From Collinsella tanakaei (GTDB taxonomy: Bacteria; Actinomycetota; Coriobacteriia; Coriobacteriales; Coriobacteriaceae), in the NCBI RefSeq assembly GCF_016902615.1, contig NZ_JACJMB010000009.1, positions 18,821-82,820 on the forward strand: 64,000 bases of DNA, given 5' to 3'. The position numbers and the translations under genes were made by a program. The notes beneath the pieces are model-generated. The model saw only the letters and a program-made list of their open reading frames with translations, did no database searches and was not told the origin of the DNA. The first letter of the stretch is position 1. Each line of letters begins with the position of its first letter. Positions 1-8,736 of the stretch are shown here, piece after piece.

Positions 1-357
1 CTTGCGGTGATAGGGGATCTGCCGCGCGTCGAGTTCTTCGCGCACGCGCTCGGCAAGGTCCATGAGGGACGTCGCGCGGGCGAGTCCGAGCCAGAGGGTG
101 GCGTCGCGCGACTTGCCGAACGTGCCCAGGCCGTCGGGGACTAAGGGCGCAGGCGGGCGGTCGGCGCAGGCGGCATCGAGGGCGTCCATGGCGCGCCGTG
201 CCTCGCCCTCGTCGATCTCGCCGAGAAAGGCGAGCGTGACGTGGTAGGTCGCGCGCTTCATGAAGCGCCCCGGCACGGCGCCGGCAAGCTGACGGGAGCA
301 CGCCGCCAGCTCATCGACGAAATCAGGGGGCGGCTCAAGTGCGATAAACGTCCTCAT
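1..357 (-). CDS. thpR: RNA 2',3'-cyclic phosphodiesterase (2H family), partial
   Basis: The reading frame begins with ATG at 357 and runs off the left edge after 119 codons. It starts MRTFIALEPP and carries the first 2H motif as HVTLAFLGE, as in LigT/ThpR proteins, which hydrolyse 2',3'-cyclic phosphate ends of RNA to 2'-phosphate. Family members are about 180 residues, so the second H-x-T motif should lie outside the window. The start is 32 bases after the stop of the HTH gene on the same strand, so the two may be cotranscribed. The fold call is firm; the exact substrate is inferred from the family. Confidence 0.8.
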   Translation of the reverse strand, partial: MRTFIALEPPPDFVDELAACSRQLAGAVPGRFMKRATYHVTLAFLGEIDEGEARRAMDALDAACADRPPAPLVPDGLGTFGKSRDATLWLGLARATSLMDLAERVREELDARQIPYHRK

Positions 358-389
358 GGCAACCGGTGGCCTCCTCGGGGCGAGGCGGC

Positions 390-716
390 CTATACGCCGG
401 CCTGCCGGTCGTGTTCGGTGCGCTGCTGGAAATCGAGCACGTCGGCGAGGCGCACGCTGCGATGGTGGTTGGGGCCGAGCCGGATGCCCTGAATCTCGCC
501 GCGGTCGAGCATGCGCGTGACCGTGCGGCGCGAGACGCCGAGGATCTCGGCCGCCTTGCCTGTTGAGATGAGCGTATCGCCCGATGCGCCGACATCCGGG
601 ACGACGTCGAGTCCCAGGCGCGCTGCCATGGCGATGATGACTTCATATTGACGCTGCGTCAGGTCGTGTCTGCCTCCGTTGGTATCGATCAGGGCGGGTC
701 CCATATGCTCGGGCAT
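390..716 (-). CDS. Excisionase/MerR-type helix-turn-helix DNA-binding protein
   Basis: 108 residues. The C-terminal half, from about residue 50, reads STGKAAEILGVSRRTVTRML, followed by a wing ending in RLADVLDF. This is the excisionase-family (MerR-like) winged HTH. The N-terminal 45 residues contain a short helical segment (LTQRQYEVIIAMAARLGL). A GAGGAGGAG ribosome site precedes the ATG. Such proteins act as small regulators or antitoxins, but no toxin gene follows; the next gene is thpR. Its target is unknown. Confidence 0.7.
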   Translation of the reverse strand: MPEHMGPALIDTNGGRHDLTQRQYEVIIAMAARLGLDVVPDVGASGDTLISTGKAAEILGVSRRTVTRMLDRGEIQGIRLGPNHHRSVRLADVLDFQQRTEHDRQAGV

Positions 717-944
717 AGCTCCTCCTCGCTCCTAGCACACTCCCTTGCATTGTATGCCCACAATCTGTTCACAATTGCGCAACATCTGCCAGCGGGGGTG
801 GTTGGTAATGCAAGCGTAAAACGCGTGCTCCCGACCGGCGCAAAGTCTTCTTTACGATGGGTTGCGCGCAAGGTGCGGGGCGGGAGGGAGGATGAGAGCG
901 GCTGTTGGCGACTCCTGCGGGAGAAGGGGCGCCGCGACCGCCGA
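717..944. other. Intergenic region with promoter for the HTH gene
   Basis: This holds no gene. On the minus strand a TACAAT -10-like hexamer lies at about 750-755, upstream of the HTH gene, in a locally AT-richer stretch (about 740-790). No terminator with a U-tract follows the patatin gene. Confidence 0.4.
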
Positions 945-1823
945 TCAGTCGCCGGAGATATAGGCCTCAAGGGTGCCGAGGGTCGCTTCGGCGTCGGCGC
1001 GGCCGACCTGGTAGGCGCGCTCGAGGATCTCGGGGTCGCGCACCATCATGGGCATGCGCACCGACTCGCTCGGACGGATGATGAAGACCTTGCCGGCGCG
1101 CTCAAGGCGCGCAAGCTCGTCAAGCTGCGCGTTGTAGCGCTCGTGGCGGTTTGCCAGCAGCTCCACCAGGCGCGGATAGCGCTTGAGCCAGAGGCGCAGC
1201 ACGGGCATGAGGCTGTTCGGCTCCTTGCGGTAGCCTGCAGGCTGCGTCAGGACGACGACCGTCCGGTCGAGCCCCTGCTCGAGCATCCAGGCGAAGGGTA
1301 TCGAATCGGCGACGCCGCCGTCGAGCAGCTCGCGCCCCTCGAGCTTTACCGGGTGCGACACCATGGGGATGGATGCCGAGGCGCGGATCCACTCGATATC
1401 GCCCTTGTCGCCCGGACCGAGATCGTGGTAGACAGGGACGCCCTCGTTGATGTCGGTGGCGACCACGGTGAAGCGCATGGGGTTGCGCGCGAACGCCTCC
1501 TGATCGAAGACGTCGAGCCTCCAGGGCAGCTCGTCGTAGGCGAAATCGCGGCTGAACAAGTCGCCTTTGAACAGCCAGTTGCGAATGCTGCAATAGCGGG
1601 GGTCGGCGCAGTACTTCTTGTTGTAGCGCAGCGCGCGCCCGATTTGCTCCGATTTGAAGTTGCAGCCGAACGTGGCGCCCGCCGAGACGCCGACCGTCGC
1701 GGTGGCCGTGATGCCGTGCTCCATCCAGACGTCGATGACGCCTGAGGTATACATGCCGCGAAACCCGCCGCCCTCGAGCACGACGCCTACGGTCGACTTG
1801 CTGTGAGATGCGCTTGGATCCAT
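945..1823 (-). CDS. Patatin-like phospholipase family protein
   Basis: 292 residues with the patatin layout: an oxyanion glycine run EGGGFRGMY (residues 17-25), the nucleophile elbow GVSAG with Ser47, and the catalytic Asp in LLDGGVADSIPF. These enzymes use a Ser-Asp dyad to hydrolyse acyl esters of lipids. No signal peptide or membrane segment is visible, so it is probably cytoplasmic. The start has an AGGGGG site 4 bases upstream. The sequence resembles the bacterial YjjU/RssA type; the substrate cannot be told from sequence. Confidence 0.85.
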   Translation of the reverse strand: MDPSASHSKSTVGVVLEGGGFRGMYTSGVIDVWMEHGITATATVGVSAGATFGCNFKSEQIGRALRYNKKYCADPRYCSIRNWLFKGDLFSRDFAYDELPWRLDVFDQEAFARNPMRFTVVATDINEGVPVYHDLGPGDKGDIEWIRASASIPMVSHPVKLEGRELLDGGVADSIPFAWMLEQGLDRTVVVLTQPAGYRKEPNSLMPVLRLWLKRYPRLVELLANRHERYNAQLDELARLERAGKVFIIRPSESVRMPMMVRDPEILERAYQVGRADAEATLGTLEAYISGD

Positions 1824-1925
1824 CGTGCCCCCTGTCTTCTCGTTGCTGCAGCACAGTATAGTCGCTTGGCCGTCGCACGCTGTGAGGGCGGCTTTCTTTG
1901 GCGCCCCTGCATTCGCGTGAAACGA

Positions 1926-1955
1926 GCCGCCCCGAGCGCGCGGGCTCGGGGCGGC
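1926..1955 (-). terminator. Hairpin downstream of the DUF3516 helicase
   Basis: Two perfect 11-base arms, GCCGCCCCGAG at 1926-1936 and its complement at 1945-1955, flank an 8-base loop. On the minus strand the stem is followed by TCGTTT; on the plus strand it is followed by TTTT. It probably ends helicase transcription before the patatin gene. Confidence 0.6.
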
Positions 1956-1979
1956 TTTTCGGCGTCGGCTGTGTTCCCC

Positions 1980-4604
1980 TTAGGCGAGCAGGTCCTCGAT
2001 GAAGCCCACGCGGTAGTTCTTGAAGACGGCCTCGCCCGTCTCGGCGGTCGCGTCGAGGTCGAGGTCGGCCATGATGCCGAAATCGTGGTCGCCGGCCTCG
2101 TCGGAGAAGATCTGGTGGACATGCCAGACGTGCGCGGCCTGCTCGTCGGCCTCGTCGATGGAGAAGAAGGCGGCGGAGCGCGCGTCCGCGTCGAGGATGA
2201 TCTCGTCGTGCGCCTCGAAGTAGGTGTCGAGTGCACGGGCCCAGCGCGCCGCCGTCATGCCCCAGTCCGCATCGAGCTCGCCGAGCTCGTCGGTGCGCTC
2301 GTGTGCGGCGAGGGTGACGCGGTGGATGAGCGCGTTGCGCACGAGCAGCGTCATGCCGCGGCGGTCGACCACCACGGCGTCGGCGGCTTGGGGCGGCGCG
2401 GCGTCGAGCGCGGCGGGGTCGCCCGCCGCCTGCCACTCGTCCACGAGGCTCGAGTCGACGGAGCGGACGACGAAGCCGAGCCACGAGATGATGTCGCAGA
2501 GCTGGTCGTTGCGCTTCTCGAGCGGCACGGTGCGGTCGAGCGAGCGGAACGCCTCGGCGAGGTAGCGCAAAAGGATGCCCTCGGAGCGGGCAATCTTGAG
2601 CTTCTGGATGTAGCCCTTGAAGTCAGAGGCGCTCTCGAGCATGTCGCGCAGCACCGATTTCGGCGACAGCGCGTAGTCGTTCGCCCACGGCACCTTCTCG
2701 CAGTACTGCGCAAACGCGGCGTCGAGCATGTCCTCGAGCGGCTTGGGGTAGGTGATGTCGGCGAGTTTCTCCAGGCGCTCCTCGTAGTCGACGCCGTCGG
2801 CCTTCATTTCGGCGAGGGCTCGGTCGCGCTCGATGCGCTCCTGTGCGCGCAGCACCTGCTTGGGATCCTCAAGCGTCGCCTCGACCATGGAGATGAGGTC
2901 GAAGGTGTAGGTCTCGCTGTCGGGGTCGAGCAGCTCCAGCGCGGCGAGCAAAAACGGCGAGAGCGGCTGGTCGAGGGCGAAGTCGTCGGGCAGGTCGACC
3001 GTCAGGGCGTAGGACACCGCGCCGTCATCGGCCACATCGCGCACGACCACGCCCGTGTCGATGAGCGTGGCGAAGATCTCGTCGGCACGCGCGGAGAGGG
3101 CGAGCTTCTCCTCGGGCGTCTGCAGCGAGCGCTCGATGAGCTCATCCACGTGCGCGCGGGCGTCGCCGCCCTGCTCGACCATCGACAGGACCATGGAGTG
3201 GGTGATGCGCAGCCGCGGCTTCAGGGTCTCAGGCTCCGACTCGATGAGCTTCGTGAACGTCTGCTCGTTCCATGTGACGAAGCCCTCGGGCGGTTTTTTC
3301 TTCTTGAGCTTGCGGAGCTTCTTGGGGTCGCCGCCCGCCTTGGCGACGAGCTTGGCGTTCTCGATCTCGTGTTCGGGGGCCTCGGCGATGACGTTGCCCT
3401 CGGTGTCGAAGCCGGCGCGTCCGGCGCGGCCGGCGATCTGGTGGAACTCGCGGGCGCGCAGGCGGCGCATGCGGTGCCCGTCGAACTTCGTGAGCGCGGT
3501 CAGCACGACGGTGTGGATGGGCACGTTGATGCCGACGCCCAGCGTGTCGGTGCCGCAGATGACCGGCAGCAGGCCCTGCTGGGCGAGCTTCTCTACGAGC
3601 AGGCGATAGCGCGGCAGCATGCCCGCGTGGTGCACGCCGACGCCGCAGGAGAGCAGGCGCTTCAAGATCTTGCCGAACGCCGTGGTGAAGCGCGTCCCCT
3701 TCGACGCCTCCTTGATGGCCTCGCGCTGCTCCTTCGTGGCGATGCCGAAGTTCGCCAGCGAGCTGGCGGTGCTGAGCGCGGCGTCCTGCGAGAAGTGAAC
3801 GATATAGAGCGGCGCCTCGCCACGGCGCATGGCGAGTTCCACGGTCGCCTCGAGCGGCGTGTCGACGTATTCGTAGCTGAGCGGGACGGGGCGCGGTGCG
3901 TCGGTGACGCGGTCGACCGGAACGCCCGTCTGGTCCTCGAGGGCGCGCGCGATGGCCGTGACGTCACCGAGCGTGGCGCTCATGAGCATGAACTGCGCCT
4001 GCGGCAGCGTGAGCAGGGGGACCTGCCAGGCCCAACCGCGGTCCGGGTCGGCGAAGTAGTGGAACTCGTCCATGGCGACGCAGCTGACGTCGGAGTCGGC
4101 CCCCTCGCGCAGCGCCTGATTGGCGAGGATCTCCGCGGTGCAGCAGATGACCGGAGCCGCGGTGTTGATGTGCGTGTCGCCGGTGATCATGCCGACGTTG
4201 TCGCGGCCGAGCACCTCCACGAGGTCGAAGAACTTCTCGCTGACGAGCGCCTTGATGGGGGCGGTGTAGTAGGCGCGCTTGCCCTGGCACATGCCCATGA
4301 ACAGCATGCCGAGCGCGACGAGCGACTTGCCCGATCCAGTCGGCGTGCCCAAGATGACGTGGTCGCCGGCGGCGAGGTCCATGAGGGCCTCCTCCTGGTG
4401 CGGCCACAGCTCGATGCCCTGGGCTTCCGTCCAGCTCAAGAAGCGCTCGAACGCCTCGTCGGGGGTGAGCCACGGCTCTGGTGCGCTGCCGTCCTCCGGC
4501 TCCCACCAGCTGGGGGAGAGCTTGCCGAGCGCTCCTGCCGTGAGCTCCCCGGTGCCGCCCGAGAACGAGCTCGCGGATGCCGTCGTGTTCATGGTGCCTG
4601 CCAC
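1980..4604 (-). CDS. DEAD/DEAH-box helicase with DUF3516-type C-terminus
   Basis: About 874 residues. Superfamily 2 motifs are visible: Walker A TPTGSGKS, motif II as MDEFHYF, motif III LMSATLGD, and motif VI HQIAGRAGRAGF. They are followed by a Lys-rich linker and a long C-terminal region typical of the actinobacterial DUF3516 (Ski2/Mtr4-like) helicases, which are thought to act on RNA or DNA. I place the start at GTG 4604 because AAAGGA sits 7 bases before it; an ATG lies four codons downstream at 4592. Mobile-element copy 1 lies directly upstream, so its promoter may lie in or near that element. Confidence 0.82.
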   Translation of the reverse strand: MAGTMNTTASASSFSGGTGELTAGALGKLSPSWWEPEDGSAPEPWLTPDEAFERFLSWTEAQGIELWPHQEEALMDLAAGDHVILGTPTGSGKSLVALGMLFMGMCQGKRAYYTAPIKALVSEKFFDLVEVLGRDNVGMITGDTHINTAAPVICCTAEILANQALREGADSDVSCVAMDEFHYFADPDRGWAWQVPLLTLPQAQFMLMSATLGDVTAIARALEDQTGVPVDRVTDAPRPVPLSYEYVDTPLEATVELAMRRGEAPLYIVHFSQDAALSTASSLANFGIATKEQREAIKEASKGTRFTTAFGKILKRLLSCGVGVHHAGMLPRYRLLVEKLAQQGLLPVICGTDTLGVGINVPIHTVVLTALTKFDGHRMRRLRAREFHQIAGRAGRAGFDTEGNVIAEAPEHEIENAKLVAKAGGDPKKLRKLKKKKPPEGFVTWNEQTFTKLIESEPETLKPRLRITHSMVLSMVEQGGDARAHVDELIERSLQTPEEKLALSARADEIFATLIDTGVVVRDVADDGAVSYALTVDLPDDFALDQPLSPFLLAALELLDPDSETYTFDLISMVEATLEDPKQVLRAQERIERDRALAEMKADGVDYEERLEKLADITYPKPLEDMLDAAFAQYCEKVPWANDYALSPKSVLRDMLESASDFKGYIQKLKIARSEGILLRYLAEAFRSLDRTVPLEKRNDQLCDIISWLGFVVRSVDSSLVDEWQAAGDPAALDAAPPQAADAVVVDRRGMTLLVRNALIHRVTLAAHERTDELGELDADWGMTAARWARALDTYFEAHDEIILDADARSAAFFSIDEADEQAAHVWHVHQIFSDEAGDHDFGIMADLDLDATAETGEAVFKNYRVGFIEDLLA

Positions 4605-5053
4605 AGGTTCATCCTTTACAACAAACAATCGATCGGCACTCATTATGTCGCATCGGGGGTGTGCGTGCCGGGCTGGTGCGCGCATCCCCACAGGATGGCC
4701 CCTGTCCGCCACTCGTTGCCCTTGGCGGCAACCTGAGGGCAGGGCAGGGGCGGCCGGAGCATGCTATGCATTTCGGTGCCAGCTTTATGCGCTGTCGGCG
4801 CGCGGTCGAGATGCGTTCCGTCTTCATGCGGCCGCCGCCGGGTCGTGCTGCCGAGCGCGCTGGACAAAAACGCGTTGAGTGGGACGGTTGGTGGTGCGCC
4901 GATCTGCTCCGACGTGTGTCTGTGTATCGTTTGCTATGCGAATCGTCGGCAAACGATGCTGCGGACGCATAAAATTGCCCCTGGAAGCGCCGTATATAAT
5001 CCCACAGAACGAGTGAGGAGTCCCACTCAAGGCGTTTTTGTCCAGCGGGATGC
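4605..5053. other. Intergenic region holding repeat element copy 1
   Basis: This 449-base gap lies between two minus-strand genes. It contains the 182-bp element at 4862-5043. The rest (4605-4861) shows no convincing gene; short open frames across it lack ribosome sites. Confidence 0.5.
4862..5043 (-). mobile_element. MITE-like element, copy 1
   Basis: 182 bp bounded by 24-base inverted repeats at 4862-4885 and 5020-5043, which match at 23 of 24 positions. Each arm reads GGACAAAAACGC, then a variable base, then TTGAGTGGGAC. The variable base (G on the left here, C on the right) fixes the orientation and marks this copy as reversed relative to copy 2. The interior has a smaller hairpin (TCGTTTGC with GCAAACGA, about 4923-4955) and a GCGCC-GTATA motif near the tail. 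It lies 10 bases after the stop of the 5054-6118 gene, with no transposase and no target duplication. Confidence 0.75.
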
Positions 5054-6118
5054 TCAGCAGGCGCTCTCGGGATCGACGTCGCCTGATTCTTCGGCCTGCT
5101 CGGCTGCGGTTCCGGGCTCCTCACCGCGGAAATCCTCGAGAAGCGCGGCCTGGAGCGTTGCCTGGCGCAGCAAGCGCTTTTTCGCGCGCGGGCGATAGCG
5201 TGCCCCCGAGCGCGCCGCGATGGTCTTGGCGATGCGTTCGAGTTTGTTCAGATCGGTGAGCTGGGATATCGAGACGGGAAGAACGAGGATGTCCATGGAG
5301 GCCAACGCCGAGGCGCGCTCGTCGTCAAGTTGGCGCTGGTGCTCATTGTTGTGGTAGCGGCTGTTGCACTCGACATCGACCCGGGCGTCCTCGAAGTACA
5401 GGTCGCACTCGATGGCCTGCCTTCCGAAGGCTTCGGCAACCTCGGAATCGAGCTCAACCTTGTAGTTCAGGCTCGGCATCTTGAGACCAAACCCACCGTG
5501 TGCTCCCGGTGTGGTCAGCAGCAGCGTGGTGGCGGTCTCGAGGGGAGAGCGCGAGCGCTCGGCAAGGTGGGGGAGAAGGTCGCGCACGATCCCGGAGCCC
5601 TTGGTTTTTGGCAGCCGGCGTAGATATTGTTTGAGCGACGGGATGGTCAGGGCCTGTGCGGCCCGGCTGGCCTCGCCGTCCTGCTCGGCGGGCAGCGTGT
5701 AGAGCCCCATGAACTCGTAGGCGATCTTCAGGATGTCTGCGCGCTCGGCGGTGGCGGCAAGCTGGACGAGCGTGAGCGCGGGGCTGCAGACGTAACAGTC
5801 CGTGGCGACTTCGAGCAGTGAACCTTCAGGCAGATCGATCGAGCACTGATGCGTTCTGATACCCGGGCGCTTCGCATGGACGGAACGGTTGGCGACAAGA
5901 AGGTGCATGGGCCCTGGCGCGTCGCCCTCGCGTTTGGGGATGATGCCAAGCCCCTCGAGCCAAGGGACATCGATGCGGTCGCGATGACCGTTGGCAGCGC
6001 GAAGGACATCCCGCTGCCGCTCGGAAAAAAGAGCTGGCCAGGGGATGCAGCCGCGCCAGGTGCGTGAGGAGCGCAGGGCGTGCAGGGCGGTGGTGTGGCA
6101 GAAGATCGTCGGTTCCAT
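5054..6118 (-). CDS. AbiEi-like/Vsr-like endonuclease-fold protein
   Basis: 354 residues from ATG 6118. The N-terminal part looks like an HTH/AbiEi-type region rich in Arg and Leu. The C-terminal third contains IECDLYFEDARVDVECN followed by RYHN, with candidate acidic residues near 239 and 250. This arrangement is typical of the very-short-patch repair/DUF559 nuclease fold. There is no Shine-Dalgarno; a TAATAC -10 ends 7 bases before this ATG, so the mRNA is probably leaderless. Similar proteins are common and unnamed in Coriobacteriia. Whether it is an enzyme, antitoxin or regulator is not known. Confidence 0.55.
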   Translation of the reverse strand: MEPTIFCHTTALHALRSSRTWRGCIPWPALFSERQRDVLRAANGHRDRIDVPWLEGLGIIPKREGDAPGPMHLLVANRSVHAKRPGIRTHQCSIDLPEGSLLEVATDCYVCSPALTLVQLAATAERADILKIAYEFMGLYTLPAEQDGEASRAAQALTIPSLKQYLRRLPKTKGSGIVRDLLPHLAERSRSPLETATTLLLTTPGAHGGFGLKMPSLNYKVELDSEVAEAFGRQAIECDLYFEDARVDVECNSRYHNNEHQRQLDDERASALASMDILVLPVSISQLTDLNKLERIAKTIAARSGARYRPRAKKRLLRQATLQAALLEDFRGEEPGTAAEQAEESGDVDPESAC

Positions 6119-6125
6119 GGTGATA

Positions 6126-6155
6126 GTATTACATATCAACATGAGTATGATACAA
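6126..6155 (-). promoter_or_regulatory. AT-rich promoter giving a probable leaderless mRNA
   Basis: On the minus strand a TTGTAT -35 (6150-6155) and a TAATAC -10 (6126-6131) are separated by 18 bases. The ATG at 6118 begins 7 bases after the -10, where transcription would start. The surrounding 6119-6185 segment is strongly AT-rich in an otherwise GC-rich region. Confidence 0.55.
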
Positions 6156-6190
6156 ACTAAAATATATAAAACTAAACCGACAAAATCAGC

Positions 6191-7054
6191 TTAGGAGCGG
6201 GTGTTTCCGGGGATGCGCGCCTTGCCCTTGCGCTCGCGGTTGCGGAAGTTCTCGACGGCGGCCTCCATGCCGAGGGGCACGTAGTCGAGCGAGAAGAGGT
6301 CGGCGGGCAGGTAGCACATGAGGCTTTGCTCCGCGTCGCGTCCGCGCTGGATGCCGGCGGCGTCGGGTTCGCTGCCCGGCTCGGCGCAGATGCCGAAGAC
6401 CGTGGCGCCACGCTCGGTGAGACGGCGCTCGTACTCGGTGACAGGGGTTTCCGGATGGTCGGCGCGCGTGTCAGAAGAGGCCCATCTGATTGTGTACCCT
6501 GCGGCTTTGAACTGGCCTTTGGCGTATTCCCACAGCGGCTGGCTGTCGGTGCGCAGCGTGATGGTTGCGCCCGGCGCAAGCAGGCGGCGGAATCCGAGGA
6601 GATGGTCGACATTGACCAGGCGACGCCGCGCATGGTGGCGCTTCGGATAGGGGGTGGGGAAGTTCAGCGTGATGGCGGAAAGCTCGCCTTCGCAGAATAT
6701 CTCGGGGAGCGCGTTCGCACCGCGCGGAACGATGACCATGTTGCGCAGCCCCTCGTCGCACGCGCGCTGGGCGGCATAGGCGATGCAGATGGGCTCGACG
6801 TCCATGCCGATGAACAGGATATCGGGGTACAGCTGTGCGCACTGGGCGATAAAGGCGCCCTTGCCGCAGCCAAGATCGAGCCTGACCTCTCGAAAGCGGT
6901 CGCGCCCGTCAGAACGCTGCGGGTCGATGGGCCAGCAGGCCTGCGCCCATCGGCCTACGAGACCCGGTGCGTTCGTCTCGATGGCGTCGGCGTAGCGCTC
7001 GAGGCGCTCGTCGAGATCGAAGTTCTTCGGCGTGCGGATATGCGTGAGGCCCAT
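6191..7054 (-). CDS. trmB: tRNA (guanine-N7-)-methyltransferase
   Basis: 287 residues. It has the AdoMet-binding motif RLDLGCGKGAFI and the TrmB signature NFPTPYPKRHHARRRLVN, close to the usual NFPDPWPKxRHxKRRL. TrmB makes m7G46 in the tRNA variable loop. I start it at ATG 7054, which has GGGGAG 3 bases upstream; the open frame extends further back but is only a shadow of the GNAT gene there. It follows the GNAT and Trm9-like genes on the same strand and appears to end an RNA-modification operon. A C-terminal extension of about 40 residues beyond the core is present. Confidence 0.9.
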   Translation of the reverse strand: MGLTHIRTPKNFDLDERLERYADAIETNAPGLVGRWAQACWPIDPQRSDGRDRFREVRLDLGCGKGAFIAQCAQLYPDILFIGMDVEPICIAYAAQRACDEGLRNMVIVPRGANALPEIFCEGELSAITLNFPTPYPKRHHARRRLVNVDHLLGFRRLLAPGATITLRTDSQPLWEYAKGQFKAAGYTIRWASSDTRADHPETPVTEYERRLTERGATVFGICAEPGSEPDAAGIQRGRDAEQSLMCYLPADLFSLDYVPLGMEAAVENFRNRERKGKARIPGNTRS

Positions 7055-7103
7055 GGGCTCCCCTTCGGCGAGTATGGCGATGCGTGAGGATTGTATACGA
7101 AGA

Positions 7104-7871
7104 TCACGCGCGCTCGATGAGATACGCGGTATACGCATGGTCGAGGGCGTATCCGAGCTGTCGGGCCAGCGTAAGCGATGCCTCCGTGTGGGCGTCCCAG
7201 CTCGCTCGGATGCCACGGGCCGCGCAGGAGAGGATGAGCGCGGCGGAGCAGGCGCGCGCCAGGCCGCGCCGGCGCCAGGCGGGGTGCGTGTCGACCTCGA
7301 TCTCGATGGCAGAGCGGCTGCGGGCGTACGTCGAGGCCCCGGAGACGACGCGCCCGCTCGCCAAAGCGACGACGCCCAGGGCAGAGGTGTCGAAGCGCTC
7401 GGCAGAAGGGAACTGCGAGACCAGGTCGCAGCTCCAAGTCTCCGTGCGGCACAGCGCATACGTGGAGGCATCCAGGGGCTGCAGCACGGTGCCTTCAGGC
7501 GGGTTCGCGAGCCAGCGCAGGCGATCACAGTCAAACGCAGCGGGTGCCATCGTGGCGTAGCGCGTGTGCCGAACGAGGCCGTGCCCCGCCTGCTCCTCGA
7601 GAAGGCGGGTCCAGCCTGGGTTGCAGGGGATGAGGATCTGCGGCGACACGGGGAAGGGGCCTGCGGCCATGAGGCCCTCGAGGAAGGCGGCGCTTCGCGC
7701 TCCCGCGAGGTAGGCGAAATCGCCGAGCACGGCCGCGGCGGTGCGTGGGTCGGGTTCGCGATCGATAAGGACGCGGCCCTGTGCGCCCTCAATGCAGCTC
7801 TGGACGATGACCGGCCGCGGTGTCGCGAACAAGGGCGCCGCGATGGCGGGGTTGCGGGCGACGCGCATCAT
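7104..7871 (-). CDS. GNAT-family N-acetyltransferase
   Basis: 255 residues. The C-terminal half carries the acetyl-CoA motif as IEVDTHPAWRRRGLARACSA (a Q/R-x-x-G-x-G/A variant), with beta strands before it and a YALDHAYTAYLI end. The overall form resembles the GNAT proteins with a long N-terminal domain. Its ATG overlaps the stop of the Trm9-like gene by 4 bases (ATGA), so translation is probably coupled. The acceptor is unknown; a role in tRNA or ribosome modification is only suggested by the neighbours. Confidence 0.75.
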   Translation of the reverse strand: MMRVARNPAIAAPLFATPRPVIVQSCIEGAQGRVLIDREPDPRTAAAVLGDFAYLAGARSAAFLEGLMAAGPFPVSPQILIPCNPGWTRLLEEQAGHGLVRHTRYATMAPAAFDCDRLRWLANPPEGTVLQPLDASTYALCRTETWSCDLVSQFPSAERFDTSALGVVALASGRVVSGASTYARSRSAIEIEVDTHPAWRRRGLARACSAALILSCAARGIRASWDAHTEASLTLARQLGYALDHAYTAYLIERA

Positions 7872-8638
7872 GCGCCATCGCCCATACGGCAGATGAGGTA
7901 GCGGTTGAGCGCGCCGCTGCGCCCGTCTGCCGAGAAGCGGCAGACCTCATGCGCGCCCGCGTCCGCAAGATGCTCGGCGCAGGCGTCGACGTCGGCCTCG
8001 CTGAAATGGTGGCAGTAGCGCCACGCGTCGCGATCATCCTGCCAGCCGAGATAACGGTCGCCCTCATCAAGATCGGTCGTCGGCAGGCCGAAGGCGGCCG
8101 CGCGCGCATCGGCGGCGTCAGCCTTCGCGGCGAGGCGCTCGTCATCCAAAAAACGCCAGAACGACAGCGCGATGAGCCCATGCGGGCGGGTGTGTGCGGC
8201 GAGCAGGTCGCCCACGGCGGCACGCAGCCGTGCGCCCGGCACGTGGTGCATGAAGCCGAAGCAGACGGAAAGGTCGCAGGCGGGAATGCCCGCCAGGGGG
8301 TCGTGCCCCTCCAGCAGCGCGCCCAGGATGTCCGCATGGCGATACCTCAGCGCGTCGCCGCGCGGGGCATCGGCGCTAAGCTCGTCTGCCGCGTCGACCG
8401 CCCAGCAGGCAGGCGTGGTGGCGAGGCGACTGGAGAGGAAGCGCTCGAAGCGCAGATTTCCGCAGGCGAGGTCGAGCACGCGCGGCGCATCGCATGCTGC
8501 CAGATGCGGCGCCGCCTCGTCGAGCACACGTTCCCATCCCGGCCAGGGCGCCTGCCGCGTCGCTGAAAACGAGGCGGCGTGGTCGCGGTAGAACCGGTTG
8601 TTGAGCTCGATGAGGAAGCGCGCGGTCTTGGTATCCAT
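7868..8638 (-). CDS. Trm9-like SAM-dependent methyltransferase
   Basis: 256 residues from ATG 8638, which follows GGGAGACCC. Near the N-terminus it has F-S-A-T-R-x-x-P-W-P (residues 24-33), the signature preceding the fold in Trm9/ALKBH8 methyltransferases. The AdoMet motif is VLDLACGNLRFERFL, followed by CFGFMHHVP and GLIALSFWRF. Trm9 methylates carboxymethyl-U34, made by Elongator, to mcm5U in eukaryotic tRNA. It is divergent from elp3, with about 100 bases between them. The specific reaction is inferred from motif and context. Confidence 0.65.
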   Translation of the reverse strand: MDTKTARFLIELNNRFYRDHAASFSATRQAPWPGWERVLDEAAPHLAACDAPRVLDLACGNLRFERFLSSRLATTPACWAVDAADELSADAPRGDALRYRHADILGALLEGHDPLAGIPACDLSVCFGFMHHVPGARLRAAVGDLLAAHTRPHGLIALSFWRFLDDERLAAKADAADARAAAFGLPTTDLDEGDRYLGWQDDRDAWRYCHHFSEADVDACAEHLADAGAHEVCRFSADGRSGALNRYLICRMGDGA

Positions 8639-8736
8639 GGGTCTCCCGGCAAACGTGTGGAACATCCCCATCATAGCGCCCTGCAGGGGCCGAACGGCCC
8701 GGCCTGCCGGCACCCCCTACGCTAGAATAGCGGGCT

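Noticed and set aside
1803..4736. A 977-codon plus-strand frame opposite the DUF3516 helicase
   Set aside because: The helicase motifs are on the minus strand; the plus frame is a low-complexity shadow.
7055..7792. A longer N-terminus for TrmB, reaching back over the GNAT gene
   Set aside because: This part is Arg/Pro/Ser-rich and overlaps the GNAT gene entirely; ATG 7054 has a good ribosome site and begins the family sequence.
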